Shown here: positions 21,093 to 29,761 of the stretch, in pieces | Position numbering within the stretch: the stretch's first letter is position 1 | Layout of the letters: each line of letters starts with the position of its first letter | DNA from: Streptomyces galbus | GTDB lineage: Bacteria; Actinomycetota; Actinomycetes; Streptomycetales; Streptomycetaceae | Assembly: GCF_005280195.1 (NCBI RefSeq) | Contig: NZ_SZPR01000010.1 | Coordinates: 1-64,000 of the forward strand | Length of the DNA: 64,000 nt | Direction of reading: 5' to 3' | Notes under the pieces: model-generated | What the model was told of the DNA's origin: nothing | Databases searched by the model: none | The model's input: the letters and a program-made list of their open reading frames with translations, nothing else | Program-made: the position numbers and the translations under genes

Positions 21093-22135
21093 CCCGGGTG
21101 TGGGACGTGCCCGTGCGCGACGCGACCCGGGTGCGCGACGCGCGGCTGGCCGCGGAGGGCGCCGCCGCGCTGGCCGGCCTGGACGCCGAACGCACCCAGG
21201 ACGCGGTGCTGGTCGCCACGGAGCTGACCACCAACCTGCTCAAGCACGCGCAGGGCGGCCGCCTCCTCGTCGAGGCCGTCGCCCCGCCCGTCCCGCACGA
21301 GGACGCGACCGCCGTCGTGCAGATCGCGGCCGTCGACCACGGCCCCGGCATGCCCGACGTGGCGGCCGCCCTGCGTGACGGCTTCTCCACCGCCGGGTCG
21401 CTCGGCGCGGGCCTCGGGACCTGCCGGCGGCTGGCCGACGACTTCGACGTGCACAGCGCCGCGGGCCGCGGCACGGTCGCGCTGGCCCGGATAGGGGCCC
21501 CGCACCGGCCCGCCACCACGCCGGCCGCCGTCCGCGCCGGCGGGATCAACCTGCCGCTGGCCGGCGCGGAGTGGTCCGGGGACGCCTGGACCTGCGTGCG
21601 CGCCGGGGACCGGCTGACCCTGCTGCTGGCCGACGGGCTGGGCCACGGCCCCGACGCCGCCCGGGCCTCCGGCACCGCGGTGAGCGAGGCGCGCCGCTGG
21701 GCCGACCTGCCCCCCGCCGAGGTACTGCGCCGGCTGCACGACGCGCTGCGCGGCACCCGCGGGGCGGCCGTCGCGGTGGCCCAGCTCGACGTGCGCCGGG
21801 ACGAGCTGCGCTTCGCCGGCGTCGGCAACGTGGGCGCCCGCCTCCGCGAGGGCGGCACCTGGCGCTCGCTGGTGTCGCGCCCCGGCATAGTGGGCGCCCA
21901 CCGCCCCGCGACCATCCCCGAGTCCCGGGCCCCCTGGTCCGCCGACCGGCTGCTGATCCTGTACACCGACGGCCTGCCGAGCCGCTGGGTGCCCCCCGAA
22001 GACCCCCGGCTCCAGGTGGCCGACCCCGCGGTCACCGCGGCCGTGGCCGTGCGGGACGCCAGCAGCTCCGCCCGGCCGATGCGCGACGACACCGCCGTGG
22101 CCGTCCTGGCCCCGACCCCGCCGGAGCGACGATGA
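21089..22135 (+). CDS. RsbW/RsbT-like ATPase fused to RsbX-like PP2C phosphatase
   Basis: Encodes 348 residues with two domains. Residues about 1-135 form a GHKL ATPase: N box LVATELTTNLLKHA (E45, N49), G1 VDHGPGM (82-88), G2 region AGSLGAGLG (102-110). Residues about 150-340 form a PP2C domain of RsbX type: DRLTLLLADGLGHGPDA (D182, G183), FAGVGNVGARL, ILYTDGLPSRW and DDTAVAVL. In Bacillus RsbX resets the stressosome by dephosphorylating RsbR/RsbS; the fused ATPase domain is an extra in this lineage type. GTGA overlap with rsbT and ATGA overlap with the next phosphatase gene. Whether the ATPase domain phosphorylates anything is not shown by sequence. Confidence 0.85.
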   Translation: MTRVWDVPVRDATRVRDARLAAEGAAALAGLDAERTQDAVLVATELTTNLLKHAQGGRLLVEAVAPPVPHEDATAVVQIAAVDHGPGMPDVAAALRDGFSTAGSLGAGLGTCRRLADDFDVHSAAGRGTVALARIGAPHRPATTPAAVRAGGINLPLAGAEWSGDAWTCVRAGDRLTLLLADGLGHGPDAARASGTAVSEARRWADLPPAEVLRRLHDALRGTRGAAVAVAQLDVRRDELRFAGVGNVGARLREGGTWRSLVSRPGIVGAHRPATIPESRAPWSADRLLILYTDGLPSRWVPPEDPRLQVADPAVTAAVAVRDASSSARPMRDDTAVAVLAPTPPERR

Positions 22136-23856
22136 GGCACCAGTGGGAGATCACCTCCGTCACCGACGCCGCCCGGGCGCGGATCGCCACCGCCCGGCTG
22201 GCCGCCGCCCTGGGCGTGGCGCCGCTGCCGCGGACCCGGCTCGCCGTCGCGGTCAGCGCCCGGCTGCGGCAGTGCCTGACCAAGGGCGGCGTCTGGCGCC
22301 TGACGCTCTCGACGACCGGCTCGGACACGGGCGAGCGCCTGGTGCGGGCCGAGGTGGACGCGGTCCCGCCCGCCGGCGAGCCGCCGTGGCAGACGTCCGT
22401 GCCCTGCCCGGAGACGGACGGCGCCGTCCGCGCCGGGTCCGGCGGACACGACCCCGACCTGCTCGCCGAGGCGCTGCTCGGGGCCGACGAGGACACCGCG
22501 GTCGTCCTGGACCGGCTCGCCGAGCAGGAGGACCTGGTCGCCTTCCACCGGGAGGAGCTGCACCAGACCAACCAGGGCGTGCTGGCGCTGCACGCCGAGC
22601 TGGACGCCGCGGGACGGGCCCAGCGCGAGGCCTTCGCCGCGGAGCGGGCGGCCCGCCAGGAGGCGGAGAACGCGCGGCGCCGGCTGACGTTCCTGGCCGA
22701 CGCCAGCGCCGTGCTGACCGCGTCGCTGAACCACGAGGAGATCGTGCGGCGGCTGCCGGAACTGCTGGTGCCCCGGTACGCCCGCAGCGTCGACGTGTGG
22801 CTGTTCGACACGGAGGAGGACCACGAGCGGCCGCCCGCGCCGCATCCCGCGGCGGCCGTCCGCGCCGCCCGCACCGGCCGCCCCCAGTACGCCGCCGACC
22901 ACCCCGGCGGCCTGCCCGGGGTCGACGACCATCCGCCTTCCGCGCTGGACCCGGCCCGCCCGCTGCTGTGCGTGCCGCTGCCGACCCGGCGCGCCCCGCT
23001 GGGCGTCCTCACGCTGACCCCGCCGGGCGAGCGCTGGGACCCGGACGACGCGGTGATGCTGATCGAGCTGACCCGCCGGGCGAGCATCGCCCTCGACCAC
23101 GCCCGCCGGTTCGAGCACAACCGGGACATCGCCGAGACGCTCCAGCGGGCCCTGCTGACCGAGCTGCCCACCCGGCAGGGGCTGCGCCTGGCCGCGCGCT
23201 ACCTGCCGGCCACGTTCGGGTTGAACATCGGCGGTGACTGGTACGACGCCTTCCACCAGCCCGACGGCGGTCTGATCACCGTCATCGGGGACGTCACCGG
23301 GCACGGACTGCACGCGGCCGTGATGATGAGCCAGCTCCGCACCGCGCTGCGGGCGTACGCCGTCGACGGCGGGACGCCCGGCCAGCTGCTGACGCGGCTG
23401 CACATGTTCCTGCACCACCTCCAGCCCGACCTGTACGCGACGGCGGTGATCGCCCGCTTCCACCCGGACGAACCGGTGCTGACGTGGGCGGCCGCCGGTC
23501 ACCCGCCGCCGGTGCTGCGCACCCCGGACGGCCGGGTGCACGTCCTGGACGCGCGGCCGGGCGCCATGCTGGGCATTCCCCTGCGCCAGCAGATCCACGA
23601 CCACCGGGTGCCGCTGCCGCCGGGCTCGACGCTCGCGCTCTACACCGACGGCCTGGTGGAGCGGCGCGCCCAGGGCATAGACCCGGGCATCGAGCGGCTG
23701 GCGACGGCGCTGGCCGGCTTCGGCTCCGGGGAACTCCACGCCGACCTGGAGGGCGCGGCGGACCGCATCCTCGATCCGCTGCTGAGCGACTCCGAGCGCG
23801 ACGACGACGTGTGCCTGCTGCTGTGCCACGTCACCGGCGGCACACCGGCCGGCTGA
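22132..23856 (+). CDS. SpoIIE-type PP2C phosphatase, stressosome output candidate
   Basis: Encodes 574 residues. Residues about 1-75 resemble a truncated or degenerate ATPase-like fold; about 125-185 form a coiled coil; about 188-325 a GAF-like domain; about 335-567 the SpoIIE/PP2C domain. Metal motifs are intact: GGDWYDAF (367-374), IGDVTGHG (385-392), YTDGLVERR (504-512) and the late RDDDVCLLL. Last gene of the stressosome operon, starting inside the stop of the previous gene (ATGA). It is the best candidate for an RsbU-like output phosphatase activated by RsbT. A stop-overlapping hairpin ends the operon. Confidence 0.87.
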   Translation: MRHQWEITSVTDAARARIATARLAAALGVAPLPRTRLAVAVSARLRQCLTKGGVWRLTLSTTGSDTGERLVRAEVDAVPPAGEPPWQTSVPCPETDGAVRAGSGGHDPDLLAEALLGADEDTAVVLDRLAEQEDLVAFHREELHQTNQGVLALHAELDAAGRAQREAFAAERAARQEAENARRRLTFLADASAVLTASLNHEEIVRRLPELLVPRYARSVDVWLFDTEEDHERPPAPHPAAAVRAARTGRPQYAADHPGGLPGVDDHPPSALDPARPLLCVPLPTRRAPLGVLTLTPPGERWDPDDAVMLIELTRRASIALDHARRFEHNRDIAETLQRALLTELPTRQGLRLAARYLPATFGLNIGGDWYDAFHQPDGGLITVIGDVTGHGLHAAVMMSQLRTALRAYAVDGGTPGQLLTRLHMFLHHLQPDLYATAVIARFHPDEPVLTWAAAGHPPPVLRTPDGRVHVLDARPGAMLGIPLRQQIHDHRVPLPPGSTLALYTDGLVERRAQGIDPGIERLATALAGFGSGELHADLEGAADRILDPLLSDSERDDDVCLLLCHVTGGTPAG

Positions 23857-23875
23857 GGCGGGCCGCCGCTCAGCC
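23851..23875. terminator. Hairpin at convergent gene ends
   Basis: GGCTGAG (23851-23857) pairs with CTCAGCC (23869-23875), loop GCGGGCCGCCG. It includes the TGA of the phosphatase gene and lies 28 nt from the stop of the convergent MarR gene. Probable terminator of the stressosome operon. Confidence 0.5.
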
Positions 23876-23902
23876 GTCACCCCGGGGGGCGTCCCCGGCA
23901 CC

Positions 23903-24376
23903 CTACGGCGGCCGCGGGTCCGCGGTGCGGGACCGGTGGAAGGCGGACAGGCCCTGTTCCAGGGCGGCCCGCTGGCCGGGGGTCATGTGCGCGAACACGG
24001 CCGCGAGCCCCCGGACCCGCCGCTCGGTGACGTCGGCCAGCACGCGCCGCCCGTACGCGGTCACCGCCAGCCGCACCTCCCGACGGTTGCACGGCGGCAC
24101 GGTCCGCTCCAGCAGGCCCGCCGCCTCCAGCCGGTCGCACAGCCGGCTGGCGTTGGGCAGGCCCATGCCGAGCTGCCCGGCCAGCGCGGTGAGGTTGATC
24201 TCGGGTCTGCGCCCCACGGTCCGCAGCGCGAGAAGCTGCCGCGCCGGGAGCCGCGGCGTGGTTCCGTCCGCCGCCGCCAGCCAGCACGCCACCAGACCCT
24301 CCATCGCGTCGACGACCCGCCGCGCGGTCGCCTCCCGCGCCGCCTGCCCGTCGTCGGCGCCCTCTGCGCACCCCAC
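23903..24376 (-). CDS. MarR-family transcriptional regulator, paralogue of 17375-17848
   Basis: Encodes 157 residues, the same length as the MarR protein at 17375-17848. Winged helix: LPARQLLALRTVGRRPEINL, then LAGQLGMGLPNASRLCDRL as helix-turn-helix, EAAGLLERTVPPCNRREVRL as wing, and a C-terminal dimerisation helix pair. The SRLCDRL...GFVERR/GLLERT pattern is shared with the paralogue. The GTG start (MGCAEGADDG) is the only reasonable one. It is divergent from the NDH-2 gene across a 243-nt gap and may regulate it. The gap contains a short T-rich stretch (GTTTTTGTCATG) but no clear palindrome. Confidence 0.83.
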   Translation of the reverse strand: MGCAEGADDGQAAREATARRVVDAMEGLVACWLAAADGTTPRLPARQLLALRTVGRRPEINLTALAGQLGMGLPNASRLCDRLEAAGLLERTVPPCNRREVRLAVTAYGRRVLADVTERRVRGLAAVFAHMTPGQRAALEQGLSAFHRSRTADPRPP

Positions 24377-24619
24377 GTCAGTACCCTCCGGCCACCACCG
24401 TTTTTGTCATGTACGTCGGGCTACCCGAGGGGCCGGGGCCTACACGGCCCGACCTGCCCGACGAGGTGTTCGAGGACGGCGTTCGTCTGCTCGGCCCGTC
24501 CGGGTGGCGCGAGCGGGCCGGGCGCGGTGGGATCGAGGAGGTGCGAAGCCGTCCGGGGCGGGCAGGTGCATGGCGAGGGATCAAGGCAGACCGCAGGAGC
24601 CGCAGAAAGAGGGAACGAC

Positions 24620-25987
24620 GTGACACGACCCAGGATTCTGGTGGTGGGCGCGGGCTTCGCGGGAGTGGAGTGCGTCCGGCGCCTGGAACGCAAGCTCTCC
24701 CCCGACGAAGCCGACGTCACCCTGGTGACCCCCTTCTCCTACCAGCTCTACCTGCCACTGCTGCCACAGGTCGCCTCCGGGGTGCTCACGCCCCAGTCGA
24801 TCGCCCTGTCCCTGCGCCGCAGCGCCAGGTACCGCACCCGGATCATCCCCGGCGGCGCGATCGGCGTGGACCTGAAGGCGAAGGTCTGCGTCATCCGCAC
24901 CATCACCGACCGCATCGTCGACGAGCCGTACGACTACCTCGTGCTCGCCCCCGGCAGCGTGACCCGCACCTTCGACATCCCGGGACTGACGGACAACGCG
25001 TTCGGCATGAAGACGCTCGCGGAGGCCGCGTACATCCGCGACCACGTGATCTCCCAGCTCGACCTGGCGGACGCCAGCCAGGACCCGGCCGAGCGGGCCT
25101 CCCGGCTGCAGTTCGTGGTCGTCGGCGGCGGCTACGCCGGCACCGAGACCGCGGCCTGCCTGCAGAAGCTGACGCACAGCGCGGTCCGGCGCTACCCGCG
25201 CCTCGACCCGAAGCTGATCAAGTGGCACCTGATCGACATCGCGCCGAAGCTGATGCCGGAGCTGGGCGACAAGCTCGGCCGCAGCGCGCAGGAGGTGCTG
25301 CGCCGGCGCGGCATCGAGGTCTCGCTCGGCGTGTCCATCGCCAAGGCGGGACCGGAGGAGGTCACCTTCACCGACGGGCGGGTGGTCCCGACCCGCACGC
25401 TGATCTGGACCGCGGGCGTCGTGGCGAGCCCGCTGATCGCCACGCTCGGCGCGGAGACGACGCGCGGACGGCTCGTGGTCACCCCGGAGATGACCCTGCC
25501 GGGCTCCGACGGGGTGTTCGCGCTCGGCGACTCCGCAGCCGTCCCGGACCTCGCCAAGGGCGAGGAGGGCGCGGTGTGCCCGCCGACGGCGCAGCACGCC
25601 ATGCGGCAGGGCAAGGCCGTCGCCGACAACGTCATCGCCACGCTGCGCGGCACGCCGTTGCAGCCGTACGAGCACAAGGACCTCGGCCTGGTCGTGGACC
25701 TCGGCGGGCGCGACGCCGTGTCCAAGCCGCTGGGGGTCGAACTGCGCGGTCTGCCCGCCCAGGCGGCGGCGCGCGGCTACCATTGGTGGGCCCTGCGCAC
25801 CGGCGTGGCCAAGGTGCGGGTGGCGACGAACTGGACGCTGAACGCGCTCGCCGGTGACGACTTCGTCCGCACCGGCTTCCAGGCGCGCCGGCCGGCCAAG
25901 CTGAAGGACTTCGAGTACACCGACACGTATCTGACGCCCGACCAGGTGCGGGCCCACGTCGAGGGGAGCCGACCCGCCGCCGGGTGA
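24620..25987 (+). CDS. ndh: Type II NADH dehydrogenase-like flavoprotein (NDH-2)
   Basis: Encodes 455 residues. First FAD-binding Rossmann motif ILVVGAGFAGVE (6-17), second NAD(P)H-binding motif VVVGGGYAGTE (about 166-176), and the FAD-contacting GVFALGDSAA motif further on. It has the length and order of single-subunit, non-proton-pumping NADH:menaquinone oxidoreductases attached to the inner membrane face. The C-terminal section (about 370-440) is amphipathic, consistent with peripheral membrane attachment. The GTG is selected because an AGAGGGA site precedes it by about 6 nt and the Rossmann motif begins directly after. Co-location with stress regulators suggests respiratory adjustment under stress; that is inference. 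Confidence 0.88.
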   Translation: MTRPRILVVGAGFAGVECVRRLERKLSPDEADVTLVTPFSYQLYLPLLPQVASGVLTPQSIALSLRRSARYRTRIIPGGAIGVDLKAKVCVIRTITDRIVDEPYDYLVLAPGSVTRTFDIPGLTDNAFGMKTLAEAAYIRDHVISQLDLADASQDPAERASRLQFVVVGGGYAGTETAACLQKLTHSAVRRYPRLDPKLIKWHLIDIAPKLMPELGDKLGRSAQEVLRRRGIEVSLGVSIAKAGPEEVTFTDGRVVPTRTLIWTAGVVASPLIATLGAETTRGRLVVTPEMTLPGSDGVFALGDSAAVPDLAKGEEGAVCPPTAQHAMRQGKAVADNVIATLRGTPLQPYEHKDLGLVVDLGGRDAVSKPLGVELRGLPAQAAARGYHWWALRTGVAKVRVATNWTLNALAGDDFVRTGFQARRPAKLKDFEYTDTYLTPDQVRAHVEGSRPAAG

Positions 25988-26050
25988 CCCGGCCCGCCGT
26001 GGCATGCTGATGATCAGGTCCGGGTGCGAGGCGGGAGAGAGTACGGCGGC

Positions 26051-28300
26051 GTGAGGTCAGCGGAACGGTCGGTGTGGTCCGAGGTGCGCGACCGCGTGGC
26101 GGCGTCCGACCCGGGACTGCTGCGACTGGCCGCGGGGCTGCGCACCGTCCTGTCCATCGCGCTGAGCCTGGCCGTGCTGGCCGCCCTTGACGCCGGGGTG
26201 ACGCACCTGGTGGCCGGCGCGATCGCGGCGATGGTCGCCACGTTCGCCGTCCGGGAGAAGCAGCGCGCGCCGCAGGCCGTCACCCTGGCCCTCGGCCTGC
26301 CGGTGGCGCTGGCGTCGGTGTCGCTGAGCGCGCTGCTGAACTCCCGGGTGCTGGCCGGCGACGCCTTCTTCGTGGTGCTCATCTTCTGCGCGGTCTACGG
26401 CCGCCGGTTCGGCGACCGGGGCACCGCGCTCGGCCTGATCGGCTTCCAGACGTACTTCGCGTCCCTGTTCGTCGGAGTGACCCCGGCCAGCCTGCCGGGG
26501 TTCCTCGGGACCGTGGCGATCGCGTTCGCCTGTGCGGCGCTGGCGCGGTTCGCACTGGTCCCGCAGACCCCGACGGGCATCCTGCTGCGGCTGCGGGAGG
26601 CGTTCCGGGCCCGGCTGGCGCAGCTCCTCGAGGCCCAGGCGGACCTGCTGGACGCCGGTCCCGACGACGTCGACCGGGTCCTGCAGCAGGTGCGGGAGGG
26701 CACCGCGCGGCTGCACGAGACCGCCATGATGATCCAGGGCCGGCTGGAGGAGGGCACCCCCGACGAGGCGGTGGCGCGGCTGGTGCAGCGCCGCATCGCG
26801 GACGCGGAGATCGCCGCCGAGCGGCTCGGACTGCTCCTGCTGACCGCGCGCAGCGCCCGCCGGGCCGACACCCTCACCCTGCACCTGCCGGGCGCCCAGT
26901 TGCCCGGGCGGGGCCGGCTCCCGGTGCGCGACGAGGCGAGCGACGCGCTGCGCCGCGACCTCGCGGCCCTCGCGCTGCTCGTGCGGCGCCCGGTGGCCGC
27001 GGCGTCCGGGACCGGGCTGGCGCAGGTGCGCAACCGGCTGCTGGGCTACCGCGACGACGAGCACCTGCCGAGCGCGTCACCGGCCGTGCAGGACGTGTTC
27101 CGCGGCATCGGCGAGGCGGCCCGCGCCGTGCTGGGCCTGCGCATCGCGCTGGACGGGCCGCAGGACGACGCCGACGACAGTCCGGCGACCGCCCGCTCCC
27201 GCGAGGAGCTGGACGCGGAGGACGCCGCGATCGGCGTGGCGGAGGAGACCGAGGAGCCGAGCGAGCCGGAGACGGGGCTGCGCCGGCCCACGACGCGGGC
27301 GGCCGTGCAGGTGGCGGTGGGCTCCCTGCTGGCGATCGTCGGCGGCGAGTTCCTGTCCTCGCAGCGCTGGTACTGGGCGGTGCTCACCTGCTGGATCGTC
27401 TTCATCAACACCGCCTCCACCGGGGAGATCCTGGTCAAGGGCTACCGGCGGCTGGTGGGCACCGTGCTCGGCGTCGTCGCGGGCATCGTGCTGGCCGGGC
27501 TGGTGGGGCACCACACGTGGACGGCGTTCGCGGTGGTGCTGCTGTGCGTGTTCGCGATGTTCTACACCGCTCCCCTGTCGTACACGCTGATGTCCTTCTT
27601 CGTGACCGCGGCGCTCGGCGTGCTGTACACGCTGCTGCACACCTACAGCCTGTCGGTGCTGGTGCTGCGGGTGGAGGAGACGGCGCTGGGCGCGGCCTGC
27701 GGGGTGGTCGCGGCGGCGCTGGTGCTGCCGGTGCACACGGACCGGCGCACGAACGACCTGCTCACGACGGTGCTGGACCGGCTGACCGAGGTGACCTCGG
27801 CCGCCATGGACCAGCTCAGCGGCGGTCCCCCGGTCGACCTGCTGGAGCGGGCCCGGGACCTGGACCAGGCGCTGGCGGACCTGCGGGCCGCCACGCAGCC
27901 GCTGACGCACCCGGTGACCCCGCTGCGGACCCGCCGTGAGACGGCCCGGTACGTGGTGGCGCTGCTGGAGACGTGTGCCTATCACGCGCGGTCGCTGGCC
28001 GCGACGGCCGAGCTGCTGCCCACGCACCCGTCGATCGCGGCCGATCCGGGGCTGCGGGGCGCCGGGGAGCGCATCCTGCGCAACATCGGGGCGATCGCGG
28101 CGCACGTCGGCGACGAGCGCTCGGCGGAGCCGGTGCGCACCGGGCCGAGCATCGCGTCGCTGCTGAATCCGGGGGTGCCGTCGACACCGCGCTACGGGCG
28201 GGTCACCGACCGGGTGCTGCGGCACCTGCAGCGCCTCGACGAGGCGGTGGTGGGCCTGGCCCGGCCGCTGGACGTCCCGGTGGCCGCACCGCGGGGGTGA
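26051..28300 (+). CDS. FUSC-family inner-membrane protein (aromatic acid/fusaric acid exporter-like)
   Basis: Encodes about 749 residues. Two hydrophobic blocks, each with several transmembrane helices (about residues 20-170 and 415-570), flank a long charged cytoplasmic segment (about 175-410), and a soluble tail follows. This two-half layout is that of FUSC/YccS/AaeB-type membrane proteins. The second block begins with TRAAVQVAVGSLLAIVGG and includes SQRWYWAVLTCWIVFINTA. Start: GTG at 26051 follows GGGAGAGA at moderate distance; an in-frame GTG at 26024 would add 9 residues. The substrate is unknown. It lies 63 nt after ndh on the same strand and may be co-transcribed. A strong hairpin follows. 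Confidence 0.82.
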   Translation: MRSAERSVWSEVRDRVAASDPGLLRLAAGLRTVLSIALSLAVLAALDAGVTHLVAGAIAAMVATFAVREKQRAPQAVTLALGLPVALASVSLSALLNSRVLAGDAFFVVLIFCAVYGRRFGDRGTALGLIGFQTYFASLFVGVTPASLPGFLGTVAIAFACAALARFALVPQTPTGILLRLREAFRARLAQLLEAQADLLDAGPDDVDRVLQQVREGTARLHETAMMIQGRLEEGTPDEAVARLVQRRIADAEIAAERLGLLLLTARSARRADTLTLHLPGAQLPGRGRLPVRDEASDALRRDLAALALLVRRPVAAASGTGLAQVRNRLLGYRDDEHLPSASPAVQDVFRGIGEAARAVLGLRIALDGPQDDADDSPATARSREELDAEDAAIGVAEETEEPSEPETGLRRPTTRAAVQVAVGSLLAIVGGEFLSSQRWYWAVLTCWIVFINTASTGEILVKGYRRLVGTVLGVVAGIVLAGLVGHHTWTAFAVVLLCVFAMFYTAPLSYTLMSFFVTAALGVLYTLLHTYSLSVLVLRVEETALGAACGVVAAALVLPVHTDRRTNDLLTTVLDRLTEVTSAAMDQLSGGPPVDLLERARDLDQALADLRAATQPLTHPVTPLRTRRETARYVVALLETCAYHARSLAATAELLPTHPSIAADPGLRGAGERILRNIGAIAAHVGDERSAEPVRTGPSIASLLNPGVPSTPRYGRVTDRVLRHLQRLDEAVVGLARPLDVPVAAPRG

Positions 28301-28312
28301 GACCGCACGGGT

Positions 28313-28350
28313 GAGCACGGGACCGCGGCGGTCGCCGTGGTCCCGTGCTC
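28313..28350. terminator. Strong bidirectional terminator hairpin
   Basis: Arms GAGCACGGGACC (28313-28324) and GGTCCCGTGCTC (28339-28350) are perfectly complementary over 12 bp, extended inward by a G-T wobble and CGGCG/CGCCG. It lies between convergent genes and overlaps the stop codon of the minus-strand gene. Confidence 0.8.
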
Positions 28351-28780
28351 AGAAATCGGTCGGCATGCCGCTCGCCTCGGCGATGCCGCGCAGTTCCTCG
28401 GTGTCCTGGTGGCGCCGGCGGATGTAGGACGCGATCTCGGCGAGCCGGTCCGGGTCGGACGCGGTCGCCGCGTCGGTGACCACGCGCACCGGGCCCGTCT
28501 CGTCGATGTCCAGCTCCACCAGCTGGTTGTCCAGCCGTCCGGTGACGGCCGTGGCGATGACCAGCGCCGCCTCGTCGCGGATCTGCTGCGGCAGGCTCTG
28601 CGTGTCGTCGGGGTCCAGGGAGAAGTCCAGGGTTTCCGGCGGCTGCTCGTCCAGGGCCCGCAGCGCGGGGGCGACGACCTGGAGCAGCAGCCGGTAGTCG
28701 TCGTTGTCCATGCGGACGCGCAGGAGGTCGAGGTACATGTCCACGGGCCGTCCGTCCGACGGGTGCTCGGGTTCCATCAT
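28349..28780 (-). CDS. Hypothetical acidic protein, 143 residues
   Basis: I do not recognise the family. The protein is acidic and soluble, with predicted mixed alpha/beta content, no signal peptide and no membrane segment. The middle (about 75-115) has the alternating pattern VTGRLDNQLVELDIDETGPVR, and the tail IASYIRRRHQDTEEL looks helical. Tandem ATGs at 28778-28780 and 28775-28777 give MMEPEHPSDG; an AAGGAGGG site lies 13 nt upstream of the first. It is 28 nt downstream of the DUF1206 gene on the same strand, so the two are likely co-transcribed. Codon usage is typical of the genome, so it is likely real. Confidence 0.65.
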   Translation of the reverse strand: MMEPEHPSDGRPVDMYLDLLRVRMDNDDYRLLLQVVAPALRALDEQPPETLDFSLDPDDTQSLPQQIRDEAALVIATAVTGRLDNQLVELDIDETGPVRVVTDAATASDPDRLAEIASYIRRRHQDTEELRGIAEASGMPTDF

Positions 28781-28808
28781 CCGTACCGGGTTCCCTCCTT
28801 GGCCGGGC

Positions 28809-29651
28809 TCAGACCCGCCGCCAGCGGGCCATCGCGAACGAGAACAGCCCGAACAGCACCAGCCCGGCCGCGACGCACACCAGCAGGCCCGGTCCGGCCG
28901 GGGTGTCGGCCAGGGAGCGCAGGGTGTCGTCGAGGCCCTTGGCCTTCTGCGGCTCGTACTCCACGGCGGCCCGTACGGCGAAGACGCCGACCGCGGCGAA
29001 GACGAGCCCGCGGGCCGCGCCGCCGCCGACACCGGTGATGTCGACGAGGCGGCGCATCCGCGGGCTGAGCTGTCCGAGGTTCATCTTCTTGCGGTAGGTG
29101 CGCATCACGGCACGGCCGCCCAGGACCAGCCCGGCGATGACGATGCCGACGCCGGCCGCGCCCACGAGCCACTGCCCCGCGGGCAGGTCGAGGGCGCGGG
29201 CGGTGACGTCACGGGACTGCTTGTCGCTCGACCCGCCGCCGTCGCCGGAGCCGGCCGCGAAGGACAGCACCGAGTAGGCCACGAACGAGTAGAAGACGCA
29301 CCGTCCCGCCGCCATCAGCCGCTTGCGGGCGCTGCGGCCGTCCTTGCCGGCCGCGCCGAACACGGCCTCGGACAGCCGCCAGAGCGCCATGCCCACGAGC
29401 CCGATGCCGAGGGCCCACAGCAGGAACTTGCCGAAGGGCTGGTGGGATATCTCCTCCAGGGCCCCCTTGCGGTCGGCCTGCTGCTGCCCCTCACCGAAGG
29501 CGATCTTCAGGGCCAGCACGCCGACCAGCAGGTAGATCACCCCGCGGGCGGTGAGGCCGGCCCGTGCCGCGCCCCTGGTCACCGATCCCCGGGCGGCCCG
29601 CTCGGCCCCCGTGCGCCCGTTGCGCGCCAAGGCGCTCGCACTCGTGTTCAT
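28809..29651 (-). CDS. DUF1206 membrane protein
   Basis: Encodes 280 residues with about six transmembrane helices arranged as three repeated helical pairs, the DUF1206 layout. Each repeat begins with an arginine/glycine motif: GLTARGVIYLLVGVLALK, then RKRLMAAGRCVFYSFVAYSVL, then GGGAARGLVFAAVGVFAVRA. Charged linkers lie at about 95-108, 140-150 and 185-205. Function is unknown; these proteins are widespread in actinobacteria and cyanobacteria. It is followed closely by the hypothetical gene at 28349. A 110-nt gap separates it from the DUF5133 gene; I saw no clear promoter there. Confidence 0.85.
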   Translation of the reverse strand: MNTSASALARNGRTGAERAARGSVTRGAARAGLTARGVIYLLVGVLALKIAFGEGQQQADRKGALEEISHQPFGKFLLWALGIGLVGMALWRLSEAVFGAAGKDGRSARKRLMAAGRCVFYSFVAYSVLSFAAGSGDGGGSSDKQSRDVTARALDLPAGQWLVGAAGVGIVIAGLVLGGRAVMRTYRKKMNLGQLSPRMRRLVDITGVGGGAARGLVFAAVGVFAVRAAVEYEPQKAKGLDDTLRSLADTPAGPGLLVCVAAGLVLFGLFSFAMARWRRV

Positions 29652-29761
29652 GACGTCCTCCCCCTTCGCCCTTCACCGCAGCGCCCTGTCAGGCGTGTCC
29701 TCGTCCGGCCGTCACCGGACCCCCCATGCCTGTGTCCGCAATCCGGCGGGTCATACCGGCC

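Noticed and set aside
24381..24386. GTACCC (GGGTAC on the minus strand) as sigma-B -10 for the MarR gene at 23903
   Set aside because: No GNNT at the right spacing and it lies only 4-5 nt from the start codon.
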